Virus record (IMG/VR): IMGVR_UViG_3300030098_000021
Location: 1 to 25,551 of that record
Source: a virus
Strand: one strand, 5' to 3'
Length of the DNA: 25,551 nucleotides
Position 1 is the stretch's first letter; each line of letters begins with the position of its first letter. The position numbers were made by a program, and so were the translations under genes. Positions 1 to 9,466 of the stretch are shown here, piece by piece. The notes under the pieces are model-generated. The model saw only the letters and a program-made list of their open reading frames with translations. It was not told where the DNA came from and searched no databases.

Positions 1-1055
1 TCTTGTGGTGTTGAAACTACCTCTATTGATGGTTCTGTAGGTTTTTCTTCTGGTGCAATAATTTGAGGAACTGTAATAGGTGGCATATCTTGCATTTCTT
101 CAAGCACACCTTGTTCAATAGCTTGTTCTTGTTTTTTAGCAAGTATTAATCTTTGTTTATTTTCATTAACTCTTAAATTATCTTCTTCTAATTGTTTATT
201 TCTAATAGATTTTTTACCAGCCATACTAGAGACAACTAAATCAGCACCAGCACCAATAATACCTCCAATAGTAAACTCTTCAAACATACTATCTGCTACA
301 GGTAAGTCCTCACTATAAAGACCTCTAGCTGTTAAATCTTGTAATATACTTGCAGCTACTTCTTGTCCACCTTCAGCAGCTCCTGATTGTAGTGCTGATA
401 CTAATTTTTCTTTAGTAGATAATGGTGCGTTTTTATGAACTTTACCTAATATATTAGCAATAGGTAATACTTCAGTTATACCTATAAGACCACCGAATAA
501 TTCAGCAGTAGTTTCAGTAAGACCACCTACATCTTCACCCATTTCTCTAGCCATTTGTAGTCTATCGCCTTGTGCTGCTATACCTGTTGGTATTGCTAAA
601 GCTGTTGGTGCTGTAAATGTTGGTGATAGGAAGCCTTTAGCTGCTCCTGGTGCTTTAGATAATGCTCTACCTACTATACCTGCACCTAAGAATGGTCCGA
701 ATGAACCTATGCCTTCTCCTAGTTTTGTAGAAAATTTATCAGCATATCGTGGGTCTGCTGCTAATACAGAATCCTCTCTTAATCTTTGTTGTAAACCTTC
801 AAGACCTTTATATAAATTACTGTCGTTGCCAATGTCAAATAAACCAACAATACCTGTAGGTACATCTAAAGCTAAACTAGCAACACCTCTTGGTATTGCT
901 TTTACAAATTCACCTGCTTGTTCTAATGCTGATGTTTGATTTATATCAATGCCGTATTTATCTTTAACAACTTCAGCTAATTGTAGTCTTGTTTCGGGGT
1001 CTAAATTATCAGGAACTTTTATTTTTTTCCCACCGCCAATATCATATTCAGCCAT
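1..1055 (-). CDS. Large internal virion (ejection-type) protein, N-terminal part; runs off window
   Basis: The reading frame opens with ATG at 1055 and stays open to the left edge (351 codons), so the C-terminus is missing. It begins MAEYDIGGGKKIKVPDN, a short LPDG-like N-terminal segment, then has long Ala/Gly-rich hydrophobic stretches (around residues 105-215) and ends in a Lys/Glu/Gln-rich helical part. No enzymatic motif is visible in this part. It is the last of four large proteins that follow the tail nozzle gene, the place where T7-like phages keep their internal core/ejection proteins. Marine podoviruses often have one giant protein here, so this is probably its N-terminus. Role inferred from position and composition only; the CDS itself is secure. 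Confidence 0.75.
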   Translation of the reverse strand, partial: MAEYDIGGGKKIKVPDNLDPETRLQLAEVVKDKYGIDINQTSALEQAGEFVKAIPRGVASLALDVPTGIVGLFDIGNDSNLYKGLEGLQQRLREDSVLAADPRYADKFSTKLGEGIGSFGPFLGAGIVGRALSKAPGAAKGFLSPTFTAPTALAIPTGIAAQGDRLQMAREMGEDVGGLTETTAELFGGLIGITEVLPIANILGKVHKNAPLSTKEKLVSALQSGAAEGGQEVAASILQDLTARGLYSEDLPVADSMFEEFTIGGIIGAGADLVVSSMAGKKSIRNKQLEEDNLRVNENKQRLILAKKQEQAIEQGVLEEMQDMPPITVPQIIAPEEKPTEPSIEVVSTPQ

Positions 1056-1061
1056 AATTTA

Positions 1062-2483
1062 TTATCCTACTTCTTGAACTAAACCTAATAATTCATCTCT
1101 TTTATCTTTTTCAGCAACTGTTATTCCTTGTAATTGTTGTATTCTTTTAATTAATGCAGCTTCTCTTATTTTTGCTTCGTCTGCTGTTAAAACTCCAGAA
1201 TCAACTAAATCATTTAAAGATTGATACTGTTTAATAGCAATATCTAATGGCATATTAGCTACATCTGCTTCATATTTAGAAATTTGTGCTTCTATTAATC
1301 TACCTTGTAAACCTTGTAATTCTGCAGCTTGTTCTGCTGATTTAATTCCAAAATAAGCATCAGATATACCACTACTTAATTCTCCTAGATTTCTAGCAGA
1401 ACCTATAGCACCACCAAGACCTATTAACATATCTGCTCCACGAGAAGATTTTACAAAGTCTTTTAATCTTTGACCTAATCCCTTATCTTCATCTGCATTT
1501 GCATTACCAGTATTTACATCTTTAAGAACTTGTTTTTGTGATTCTTCAGTTTGTGTTTGTACTGTTACTGGATTTATTTCTTCTTCATCTAATAATTTTT
1601 CAATACCTAATTTAGTTGAACCTATAATAGGTAATGCTGCTACACCAGTTCTTCCAAAACTAAATGCTCTTTCAGGTATATCTTTACCTGTAGCAGTATC
1701 AATCATTTTAGATGTTTTTGTTTTTGGGTCCATTACTTTTCTTTGCCCTACTTTTAAGCCACCTTGTAAAGCTGGATTAGGAACTGTATAAGTTTTTTGC
1801 ACACCACTTTTAACAGCAGGTGCAACTTTTTTAGCTGCTGCTACAACTTTAGGTAATAATGCAAGACCTCCTTTTACTGCAGAACCAAGAACAACACCTG
1901 CACCTGGAATAAAAAATGCTGCATTAGCAGCTAATGATAAAGCGTCTGCTGGATTTTCTTTTGCCCAATTTATTGCTTTACTTAAAACTCCTGGTTCATT
2001 ATTTATATCTTGATTTGATATTGGATTAGTAAATGTTGCAGATAAACTATCTGTACCTGTTCCTATACCACCACCTGCTTGATAGCCAGTTTTACCACCT
2101 GATTGATAATCATCTGGTGAAAGAATATTAGTGCCATGATAATATCCAGTTTTACCACCATTAGCAGCCATCATCTGCATAGGAGAAGGCGGAGCCATGT
2201 CGCCCATATCACCTGATTGGAAAGCATTTGGTGTATCAAATGACTGAGCCATGGCTCCTAAACCAGATGGACTTTCTGCATATTCTGCTACTAACTCTTC
2301 AGAAATAGTTGTTTCTGGTTTAGGCTGTTGTGCAGCATACATTTTTTCCATTTGTGTTCTTCTTTTTATTTCAGATAATACTAAATAAGAGGGATAAGTA
2401 GAGTTAGGGTCTTGCGACATTTGTATTAACTGTTCTTTTGGAAAATCCTCTAATTCATTTGCTAGTTCTACTAAATTTGACAT
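1062..2483 (-). CDS. Putative internal virion protein (473 aa)
   Basis: The N-terminal 50 residues are a charged helical segment (ELANELEDFPKEQLIQMSQD, then a VLSEIKRR helix). A Met/Pro/Gly-rich linker follows, holding two copies of GGKTGY (near residues 110 and 130), and then a hydrophobic Ala/Gly region (about 185-220). The C-terminal 150 residues are predicted helical and rich in Gln/Glu/Lys. The start overlaps the upstream stop by one base (TAATG), indicating translational coupling. A related GGKIGF motif occurs in the 767-residue protein at 4305-6608. No catalytic signature is seen. By position between other large structural genes it is most likely an ejection or inner-capsid protein; this is inference. 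Confidence 0.7.
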   Translation of the reverse strand: MSNLVELANELEDFPKEQLIQMSQDPNSTYPSYLVLSEIKRRTQMEKMYAAQQPKPETTISEELVAEYAESPSGLGAMAQSFDTPNAFQSGDMGDMAPPSPMQMMAANGGKTGYYHGTNILSPDDYQSGGKTGYQAGGGIGTGTDSLSATFTNPISNQDINNEPGVLSKAINWAKENPADALSLAANAAFFIPGAGVVLGSAVKGGLALLPKVVAAAKKVAPAVKSGVQKTYTVPNPALQGGLKVGQRKVMDPKTKTSKMIDTATGKDIPERAFSFGRTGVAALPIIGSTKLGIEKLLDEEEINPVTVQTQTEESQKQVLKDVNTGNANADEDKGLGQRLKDFVKSSRGADMLIGLGGAIGSARNLGELSSGISDAYFGIKSAEQAAELQGLQGRLIEAQISKYEADVANMPLDIAIKQYQSLNDLVDSGVLTADEAKIREAALIKRIQQLQGITVAEKDKRDELLGLVQEVG

Positions 2484-3829
2484 TAACTCATTCCTTTATA
2501 TAAACCCAGTCCTTGTAATCCCATACCTAAAGCTGATTGGAATAATCCTGGTTGTTGTTGAAAAGTACTAATTTGTTGTTGTGGTTGAACAGGCACACCT
2601 CTTAATAATCCACCTAAGAAACCTAACTGTTGTTGAGTAAATCCTTGTTGTCTTAAAAAGTCTTGATAACCCATATCCATAGATGCTTGTTGCATTGCTC
2701 TTTGTTGTGCTCCTATGCCTGTTAATGCACCTATTCTTTGTCTTACATCATCTTGTATATCGCCACTAACATCTCTTAAAGCATCTACAGATGCCAAGCC
2801 AAATCTTTGAGACATATCAAAAGCTGATTGCCCAAATCTTTCTTGTGCTTGTCTAGCAGCTTCTTGTGCTTTAAATCTTTCAATATCTTGTCTGCCTTGT
2901 TCTTGAAATGATTTTTCAGTCATAGCAAATGCACTTTGCATATATTTTTCTTGTGCTTGTCTTGCTGCTTCATTTTGTTGTGCTGCTGTTAATCCTAACT
3001 TAGCTGCTGCTTGTCTTGCAGATTCACCTACTTGATATCTTTGTGTATCTAATTGTGTTTCTCTTTGTCTAGCTTGTTCTTCAGCCATATACTGTTGTAA
3101 ATTAAATTGTTGTCCTGTTAATTGTGCTTGTCTTTCTGCTGCAAGTTGTGCTTGTGCTGACTGAAAAGCACCTAGACTACCTTTTGCTTGAATATCATCA
3201 AGTTGTTGACTTAAATTACGCTCTCTTTCTGCTTGTAAAATAGCTTCACGATAACCACCAAGACCACCAGACCTAACTGCAGCATCAGCAGTTTTATCAC
3301 CCATCATTTCTGATTGTCTTATAGCTTCTCTTTTTTGTATGTCAGTTACAGATTGTTGAAATGGATTCATAAATCTATTTATATTAGATTCATAATCTAA
3401 TACATTAAATCTTGGTCCAAAATCTCTTGATAAATAACCTTGACCTATATCTCCTGCTTGATAACCAGAGCCTACTAAACCAGCTTGATAACCAGAACCA
3501 TATCCTTGTGCATCATAAGGATTACCTAAAAAATCTGCTTGATAACTAGAATCATATGGTCCACCTAACATCATAGCTCTTTGTGAAGCTATTTGTAATT
3601 CTGGTGGAGTTCCTGCTTGTGCATAACCTCTAGTCATTGCTTGTGATGTTAATTCATCAGGAGAAAAGTAAGCTATTCTTTCACCTTGATAAGGTGTGTA
3701 AGGTTGATTAGATTCTGCTTCTCCTCTTTTTAGAAGTCTTTCAAAATACGGCTGAACATATTCTGGTAAATCTGTTTGAGTTACTCTTGTTTCTGTTGGT
3801 GCTGGTGAGCTTTTACTTCTTCCACCCAT
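2483..3829 (-). CDS. Putative internal virion protein, Gln-rich coiled coil (448 aa)
   Basis: The N-terminus carries a segment I associate with marine phage structural proteins (TDLPEYVQPYFERLLKRGE). Around residues 95-140 there are repeated GYQAG/G-x-GY motifs, and from about 165 to 345 a long Ala/Gln/Arg/Glu-rich region with heptad-like character suggests an extended helical or coiled-coil rod. The C-terminus is Gln/Gly-rich. No signal peptide or enzyme motif is seen. Both ends overlap neighbouring stop/start codons by one base. Composition and position between the GNAT-like protein and another large protein fit an inner-core or ejection protein, comparable in place, not in recognisable sequence, to T7 gp14/gp15. 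Confidence 0.7.
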   Translation of the reverse strand: MGGRSKSSPAPTETRVTQTDLPEYVQPYFERLLKRGEAESNQPYTPYQGERIAYFSPDELTSQAMTRGYAQAGTPPELQIASQRAMMLGGPYDSSYQADFLGNPYDAQGYGSGYQAGLVGSGYQAGDIGQGYLSRDFGPRFNVLDYESNINRFMNPFQQSVTDIQKREAIRQSEMMGDKTADAAVRSGGLGGYREAILQAERERNLSQQLDDIQAKGSLGAFQSAQAQLAAERQAQLTGQQFNLQQYMAEEQARQRETQLDTQRYQVGESARQAAAKLGLTAAQQNEAARQAQEKYMQSAFAMTEKSFQEQGRQDIERFKAQEAARQAQERFGQSAFDMSQRFGLASVDALRDVSGDIQDDVRQRIGALTGIGAQQRAMQQASMDMGYQDFLRQQGFTQQQLGFLGGLLRGVPVQPQQQISTFQQQPGLFQSALGMGLQGLGLYKGMS

Positions 3830-4308
3830 TATTCATTCTCCTTAAATTCATATTCAAAAAAAATTGCTGTTTTTTCCCATCCTTTTCTATCTTTAATCCA
3901 ATTCCAAAAACCTGCTCTACCAATTCCTTCTATGCCAACACATTCATTACTTTTAGCCCATTTATTTATAACTTCAAGACCTCTATCAATCCATTCATTC
4001 ATTTTTTTACCGCCAATATGGTCTATGTTTAACATTCTTTTACCAGTTGGATATTCAATTATTTTAGTAATAGCACATCCAGATATATCTAATGTTTCTT
4101 TATCAAATATAATCCATAAAGAAGCTTGTTTATTTAAGCAATCATAAAATATATCTTTAGGTAAAGCTCTACCATTAGAACGATTACAAGATTTTTGCAA
4201 ATGTTTTTCACATTGTTCCCAAACTAAAGTTAATTTATCTTCTGGTACAAGTGATATTTCAAAATCATGTTTTACTTCTGATTCTATTTTTTCAGCTACT
4301 TGATTCAT
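3829..4308 (-). CDS. GNAT-like small phage protein, possible T7 gp13-type internal protein (159 aa)
   Basis: Residues about 64-150 have the alternating beta/alpha pattern of a GNAT acetyltransferase core: strand (SLWIIFD), strand (CAITKIIEYP), strand (RMLNIDHIGG), a helix with EWIDRGLEVINKWA, then GIEGIGRAGFWNWIKD and a final strand (TAIFFEYEF). The classical acetyl-CoA loop (Q/R-x-x-G-x-G/A) is not clearly present, so enzymatic activity is doubtful. T7 gp13 is a GNAT-fold-like protein at the equivalent genome position, before the core proteins, and marine podoviruses often have a counterpart. Its start overlaps the preceding gene by 4 bases (ATGA). The structural role is inference; fold assignment is moderately confident. 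Confidence 0.6.
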   Translation of the reverse strand: MNQVAEKIESEVKHDFEISLVPEDKLTLVWEQCEKHLQKSCNRSNGRALPKDIFYDCLNKQASLWIIFDKETLDISGCAITKIIEYPTGKRMLNIDHIGGKKMNEWIDRGLEVINKWAKSNECVGIEGIGRAGFWNWIKDRKGWEKTAIFFEYEFKENE

Positions 4309-6608
4309 GCTGGTAATACCTCTTCTGGATTAAGTGGTGGAGCTTGTGTTTTACCACCAGTTTTAGCCATTCTAATTCTATCTAACATACCATCTAATTG
4401 TTTAGAACCTGCATCAGAGCTACCATCACCTAACATAGATACAACATCTGCAGGAATAATATATTCATCTTGTGATACAGCAGCTATAGGTTTATTACCT
4501 ATATTCATAGGTAAATCATCAGCCATGCCACTTCTTCCTGTGCCTTGTATTAATCCTTCAGTTTGTACATTTGGATTACCTGAAGCTTGTGTTAGTATCA
4601 TATTTCTTAATATCATAAATTGTTCTTGTCCATACTTTATAATAAACTCATTTACAATATTACTATCGTCTGTTTCACCAAGAATAAACTGTATAACTTC
4701 TTGTACTATAGGGTCTTGCATCATCATATCTGTTGATTGACCAGTAGGCATATTTATATCTTGACCTTCTTGATAACCCATTTTTTCTATAGCTTCTCTA
4801 CCTTTTTCTGTTTTAGCTAAAGCTTTTAATCCTTCATTAGGTAATTCTTTATTAGTATCTTCACCTTCTGCAAATAACATACTTCTACCAAACATATCAT
4901 TTCTGCCACCACCTGGTCCACCAATAGACATAGGTTTTTGCATAGGTGTATTAGCTGGTGCTGCTGGAGTTGGAAGAGTTGGAGGAGTTACAGGAGGAGA
5001 AGTTACAGGAGGTGTAAATGTAACTGGATTTTCATTAATCATTAACCCTCTATCTATAGACATTTCATCACGCATAGCATCTCTATCCTCTAAACCTCCA
5101 ATCATAGGAGGAGTTATTGGAGTATTTATTTTACTAAAATCAGGTATTTTTACATCTGCTCCACCTTCAATAGGTACTGTTATTGTAGGAGGTGGTGTAT
5201 TTGTAGGTCTTATAGCTCTTTCTATAGGTCTAGGTCCTTTATTTACAGGTCCTGTAGTAACAAATTCATCTGGCGAACTTGTAGGTATTATATTTCTAGT
5301 TCTACCTTTACGACCAATACCATCATCAGGTATATCTATCGGTGGGTCTATAGGAGGTGTTTGACCACCACCAGTTCCTCCTCCATCATCAGGAGGTGTA
5401 TCTACTGGTGGAACATATGGTACATATGGTTGATAAGGTAAAGGTTGTTGAGTAAATCTTGCATAAGGATTTAAAGTTTGTTGCATTTGTGGTACACCAT
5501 AAAATCCTTGATAGCTAGGTGATTGCATAAATGGATTACCATATCCTGCAAACATTGGAGGTCGTCTAAATCTAAAATCTCTTCTAGGTGGCATAGGTCT
5601 TATATTTCTAAAACCTCTAGTTGGTTGATTAAAATTTATTGGTGAAGTGCTTAATGGATTAAAGCCTAATGCTGTAGCACTTGGATTTGTATTTTCAAAA
5701 TAAGAATATTCAGGCATAAAACCTGGCATAAAACCTCTACCTATTGGTCTTGCTGTTCTACGAGCAGGTAATCTATATTGACCTGTTAAATTAGGATTCA
5801 TAGCTTGATTAATTACATTTTGTTGAGCATCTTGAAAACGATTAACAAAACTGCCTCTTTGAAATCCTATTTTACCACCACTAGCTACTGGTATTTGTTC
5901 AGGATACATTTCATACATTCTTTTTTTACGCTCTTCTTCATCTAATTGCATTTGAGCCATTTGTCTTTCAAATTCTTCTTGTGATTGCATTACAGCTCCA
6001 GTACCTGCTGCTGTTGATGCTAACATACCAGTAGGAGTCATTGCTGCACTTCCTAATGATTTTATACCTGCATCAAGACCTCTGTTACCAAACATAGTTT
6101 TTAATGATTCACCAGGAGTAAATCCTCTAAATCCAGCTTCTGTAGTTAATTTTGCTCCTTCTTGTGCAGCACTTATTGCAGCATCTCTTGCTGCTGTTTG
6201 TGTTGCTATATCTGCTCCAGTAGTTGCTGCTTGTGTTGCTGCATCTGCACCTACTGCAGCTTCTGCACCACCACTTAAAGCTTTTGAACCTAAACCTGCT
6301 GTAAGACCTGATATTAATGCTTTACTACCAGAACCACCTGTTTGTGCATATGTAGCTAAACCTGCTCCTATACCTGCCATAGCTGCTGCTGATAATCCTG
6401 TTCCAGCTAAAATTGTTGGTGCTATTAAACTACCTAACATAGGTGCTAAGAAAGGTAAAAAAGCTTCTGGTTGTCCTGTTTCTGGATTTATAGTTATAGG
6501 CATAGCAGATGCTAATCCTTTAACTTCTTCAGGATTTACATGAAGTAACATAGAATCGCCAAAACGACCTTGTGCTGCTACATTCTTAGTTTGTTGTTTT
6601 ATATCCAT
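4305..6608 (-). CDS. Large internal virion protein with membrane-like N-terminus and Pro-rich middle (767 aa)
   Basis: After a short N-terminus (MLLHVNPEEVKGLASAMP) the protein has a strongly hydrophobic Ala/Gly region (about 50-205, with glycine-zipper-like GIGAGLA). Next come a Glu/Arg-rich helix, a GGKIGF motif near 245, a long Pro/aromatic/Gly-rich disordered part (about 270-430) and a C-terminal domain with DEYIIPADVVSMLGDG, a motif I recognise from marine podovirus virion proteins. A membrane-inserting N-terminus would fit a protein ejected into the host envelope. It follows the nozzle protein and two small structural genes. The exact virion role is not shown by sequence. Confidence 0.7.
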   Translation of the reverse strand: MDIKQQTKNVAAQGRFGDSMLLHVNPEEVKGLASAMPITINPETGQPEAFLPFLAPMLGSLIAPTILAGTGLSAAAMAGIGAGLATYAQTGGSGSKALISGLTAGLGSKALSGGAEAAVGADAATQAATTGADIATQTAARDAAISAAQEGAKLTTEAGFRGFTPGESLKTMFGNRGLDAGIKSLGSAAMTPTGMLASTAAGTGAVMQSQEEFERQMAQMQLDEEERKKRMYEMYPEQIPVASGGKIGFQRGSFVNRFQDAQQNVINQAMNPNLTGQYRLPARRTARPIGRGFMPGFMPEYSYFENTNPSATALGFNPLSTSPINFNQPTRGFRNIRPMPPRRDFRFRRPPMFAGYGNPFMQSPSYQGFYGVPQMQQTLNPYARFTQQPLPYQPYVPYVPPVDTPPDDGGGTGGGQTPPIDPPIDIPDDGIGRKGRTRNIIPTSSPDEFVTTGPVNKGPRPIERAIRPTNTPPPTITVPIEGGADVKIPDFSKINTPITPPMIGGLEDRDAMRDEMSIDRGLMINENPVTFTPPVTSPPVTPPTLPTPAAPANTPMQKPMSIGGPGGGRNDMFGRSMLFAEGEDTNKELPNEGLKALAKTEKGREAIEKMGYQEGQDINMPTGQSTDMMMQDPIVQEVIQFILGETDDSNIVNEFIIKYGQEQFMILRNMILTQASGNPNVQTEGLIQGTGRSGMADDLPMNIGNKPIAAVSQDEYIIPADVVSMLGDGSSDAGSKQLDGMLDRIRMAKTGGKTQAPPLNPEEVLPA

Positions 6609-6610
6609 AT

Positions 6611-6952
6611 TTATCTATCTTCCTCTTTGGTTTCGCAACCAAACATATTAAAACTCATATCTACTGCACTTGTATAAACTTTTACGACATCTGTCTGATT
6701 TAATGTTATACCTAAAACTATAGCAAAAGAATCATTCGCTGCTACAGATTTATCATAAAAAAGAAACTGTTTATCATCTGCACTAGCACCTGCTACATGA
6801 ATACTTAATCTAAATGTTATTGCAGAACCTGTCCTATTTGCTGCAACTATAGAACTAACTGTTGTTTGTGTCATATCAGGACAAGTATAAAGTGTAGTTG
6901 TTGTTGTTGCTGCAGGGTCAACTTGACCTAATACTTTTAAATTATCAGCCAT
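6611..6952 (-). CDS. Small beta-rich virion protein (113 aa)
   Basis: The sequence alternates short hydrophobic strands with Thr/Ala-rich turns (KVLGQVDPAATTTTTLYTCP, then SAITFRLSIHVAG and KQFLFYDKS), as expected of an all-beta virion accessory or tail-associated protein. No signal peptide, transmembrane helix or catalytic motif is present. Its start overlaps the stop of the 67-residue gene by 8 bases, and it ends 2 bases before the 767-residue internal protein. Small beta-sandwich proteins of this type commonly accompany tail nozzle genes in marine phages. Function unassigned; structural role inferred. Confidence 0.6.
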   Translation of the reverse strand: MADNLKVLGQVDPAATTTTTLYTCPDMTQTTVSSIVAANRTGSAITFRLSIHVAGASADDKQFLFYDKSVAANDSFAIVLGITLNQTDVVKVYTSAVDMSFNMFGCETKEEDR

Positions 6953-7148
6953 GTTTCATTCCCATTAATAAAAATTGATGTCTTTTTAATCCTTTACTTA
7001 CTACAACATTTTGTAATTTTTGTACTTTATCTAATTGTATAGCTAAATCTTGTATTGCTTGTTCTAGTATTCTTCTTGTAACTGCTTCATCTGCGGAACT
7101 ATATTCTTGTTGTGCTAAAGGTAATACTATTGATTTAGGATTTGCCAT
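6945..7148 (-). CDS. Conserved small phage protein, helical (67 aa)
   Basis: A 67-residue protein dominated by one helix: SADEAVTRRILEQAIQDL followed by IQLDKVQKL, with a heptad-like pattern that suggests oligomerisation or a coiled coil. The N-terminus (SIVLPLAQQEY) is a conserved-looking strand that I recall from marine phage genomes directly downstream of a tail tubular protein. It overlaps its upstream neighbour by one base and its downstream neighbour by 8, so it is translationally coupled with structural genes. It is probably a small virion assembly or structural component; function unknown. Confidence 0.6.
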   Translation of the reverse strand: MANPKSIVLPLAQQEYSSADEAVTRRILEQAIQDLAIQLDKVQKLQNVVVSKGLKRHQFLLMGMKHG

Positions 7149-9019
7149 TATCTTTTACCATCTGGTCTTATATCTAATCTTAAATCACCAAGTCTCCAAC
7201 CATAATCATTTGATGAATTAGATACTCTTATTGCACATTGCCTACTTCTAGCTCTTGTATTAGTAAATGTAGAAGCTGGTGTAACTGATACAGTAGATAA
7301 AGTAGATAAATCTTCTAATGGATAATTTCTACCTTTTATAGTTATAGTTACATCATCAGATGTAGATTGTTGGTCTCTAAATTCTACATCAGGTATTATT
7401 CTATTTACTGCTATAAATTTTTCACCATCAGGGTCTAAATCAAAATCACTTGATTCTATAAATGCAGTAAAATTACTACCATCGTCTCCATGACCTATTT
7501 CATGTGCAAAAAGAAAATTATTATTATCTGTACTACTATTTTTACTAGCAGCTATAGGATTATTTAATATTAATGCTTCATTCCAAGCTGTTCTAACAAA
7601 ATTATCTGATGTTGTTCCTATAGACCATACTTGTTCTAAATAATTATATAAAACATATCTATCTACTTCTGTGCTATTTTTAGAAGGATAAAACCATAAA
7701 ATTTCATTAGCAATATCATTTACAGCACCAAATATTTTATATTCTTGTTGTTTGTTTAAATCATTAAAAACATAATCTAATACAGTACATGGTAATCTTT
7801 GAGCACTACCTGAATAACTATAAAATCCACCACTATCCATAAAATAAACTTGATTATTAGCATTTACTGCTGCATTAGGTCCTATTAAAGATGGACCATT
7901 TGCAACTTCAGTAAATGAAAAAACAAATGGTGCACCTACAAATCTCATAGAAACTATACCTGCATCTGTCCAAATAAGTATTTCTTGTCTTGTTTGTAAA
8001 GCTCCTATAATTGTAGAACCCATGGATAGTTGAACTCCACCTGCTTGATTTGTTGCAGTTGGTGTCCAATCTGTAATACTTTCTACATCAGAAAATCTAA
8101 CTAATAGTGGGTCAATATCAGAAGAACCTATCGGGTTACAACCAAAAGCTATTGCGTGTTTATCTATATCAGAAATCATTATTTGTAATACTTTTGTAGG
8201 AACATCACTAGCACCAGCTAAACTAGTAGCATTTACTGCTCTTGTTGTTAAACCAGAAGATTCATCCCAATAAAATATACCACCAGCTCTTGCATTTAAT
8301 ACTGTATCATCACCAAAATTATCTATTGACCACAATCTTAATTGATTAGTAAAAGATAAATCAGTAGTAGCACCCCAAGTTCCTTCACCCCATGTACCTG
8401 AACCCCAACCAGTAGATTTAACATAAACATCTAATCCTGAATTTAACTGATAAACACCATCTGTTGCAGAGCCACCATTACCAGAATCGCTTGAATTTGC
8501 ATTTACAGTTGTACCTGAAGTATCTTTTGCACTTATTTCATAAGTATTAGCTCCAGTTACTAAACTAATTTGATATTCTTGATTTAAAACATCTGCAGTT
8601 ATATTACCACCTAAACTTACTGCACTAGAAAAAGTAACAAAATCACCATTTACAGCACCATGACTACTATCTGTTACAGTTATTATAGGTGTATCATCTT
8701 CTTTTTTTGCAAATGTAATAGAATTAGTGCTTGTTTTTCGAATAGGTGTTACATCGTAATAAACATTACCTTGTAATACATAAAATTTTTGATGAGTGCC
8801 TAAAGTTATATAATCAGTACCATCAGTTGCTTTATATGGATAAATTTTTCTACAAGTACCTATAAAACTACTTAAACTTTGTTTTTGCCAACCACCGATT
8901 CTTTCAGGTCTGCCTTTACGAAATCTAACTTTATCTGCATCAAACCAGCCACCTTCATTACTATAATTAGTACCTTCTCTATTTATACCTGGTCTAAATA
9001 CATATTTGGCTAATGGCAT
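7148..9019 (-). CDS. Tail nozzle/tubular protein (T7 gp12 or P22 gp10-like, 623 aa)
   Basis: The N-terminus MPLAKYVFRPGINREGTNY, then GGWFDADKVRFRKGRPERIG, is typical of podovirus tail nozzle/stabilisation proteins. The rest is a beta-rich protein with repeated four-stranded blade-like segments: W-rich GSGTWGEGTWGAT near 205-215, IIGALQTRQEILIWTDAGI near 338-356 and YVLYNYLEQVWS near 460-471. This fits the beta-propeller of T7 gp12 or P22 gp10. Residues about 100-190 look like an inserted beta domain (SHGAVNGDFVTFSS). The gene lies just after lysozyme and before the internal virion genes. Placement in the tail tube is well supported by family resemblance; the T7 versus P22 assignment is open. 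Confidence 0.7.
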   Translation of the reverse strand: MPLAKYVFRPGINREGTNYSNEGGWFDADKVRFRKGRPERIGGWQKQSLSSFIGTCRKIYPYKATDGTDYITLGTHQKFYVLQGNVYYDVTPIRKTSTNSITFAKKEDDTPIITVTDSSHGAVNGDFVTFSSAVSLGGNITADVLNQEYQISLVTGANTYEISAKDTSGTTVNANSSDSGNGGSATDGVYQLNSGLDVYVKSTGWGSGTWGEGTWGATTDLSFTNQLRLWSIDNFGDDTVLNARAGGIFYWDESSGLTTRAVNATSLAGASDVPTKVLQIMISDIDKHAIAFGCNPIGSSDIDPLLVRFSDVESITDWTPTATNQAGGVQLSMGSTIIGALQTRQEILIWTDAGIVSMRFVGAPFVFSFTEVANGPSLIGPNAAVNANNQVYFMDSGGFYSYSGSAQRLPCTVLDYVFNDLNKQQEYKIFGAVNDIANEILWFYPSKNSTEVDRYVLYNYLEQVWSIGTTSDNFVRTAWNEALILNNPIAASKNSSTDNNNFLFAHEIGHGDDGSNFTAFIESSDFDLDPDGEKFIAVNRIIPDVEFRDQQSTSDDVTITIKGRNYPLEDLSTLSTVSVTPASTFTNTRARSRQCAIRVSNSSNDYGWRLGDLRLDIRPDGKR

Positions 9020-9021
9020 AA

Positions 9022-9465
9022 TTAAACCTCATGCCATTCTTTGCCTTCAAATAGCAAAGCTTCTGCTTCTCTTCTTCTAACAAGACCTTGTAAAACTTCA
9101 CCACCAGCTTTATTCCATCTTTTAATTTGATTTGGTATATCATCCCAATCTTTATTATTTAATTTTTGTAAAAGTGTGCTACTAGAAAGATTTGATGGAC
9201 CTAAATTAAATACCCATGATACTAAAGCATCAAATTCATTTTGTTTTAAATCAGATTTAACCATGTCATTTATATAACCTTCATATTCTTTCATTTCATG
9301 TAAAAGTAATTTATCAGCTTCTTCTTGTGTAATAGTATCTCCTTCTTTAACATTTTTAGTTGAGCCATACCCTATTGTTAAAACATTAGCTGCACAACGA
9401 TAAGCTTTAAGTTCACAACCTTCAAACTTTTTAATTAAGGACAATCCTTCTTGTGATATTTTCAT
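9022..9465 (-). CDS. T4-type lysozyme endolysin (GH24, 147 aa)
   Basis: This enzyme hydrolyses peptidoglycan glycan strands at lysis. The GH24 signature is clear: FEGCELKAYRCAANVLTIGY with the spacing E15-x8-C24-x5-T30; Cys in place of the T4 Asp is a known variant of the family. Further family segments are VSWVFNLG and the C-terminal GLVRRREAE. Length is normal for a single-domain phage lysozyme. An upstream in-frame ATG at 9522 would add 19 residues, but I chose 9465 because a strong ribosome site (AAGGAGAG) sits 4-6 bases before it and the longer start would overlap the holin gene. There is no signal or SAR segment, so export needs the adjacent holin. Confidence 0.93.
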   Translation of the reverse strand: MKISQEGLSLIKKFEGCELKAYRCAANVLTIGYGSTKNVKEGDTITQEEADKLLLHEMKEYEGYINDMVKSDLKQNEFDALVSWVFNLGPSNLSSSTLLQKLNNKDWDDIPNQIKRWNKAGGEVLQGLVRRREAEALLFEGKEWHEV

Positions 9466-9466
9466 A

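Noticed and set aside
709-939. Plus-strand frame of 76 codons
   Set aside because: It lies wholly inside the large minus-strand protein at 1-1055 and has low-complexity translated sequence without family likeness; it is an antisense shadow.
3787-4740. Plus-strand frames of 71-146 codons, two with signal-like Phe/Leu starts
   Set aside because: They are antisense to well-supported minus-strand genes. The Phe-rich sequence comes from Lys-rich codons on the other strand.
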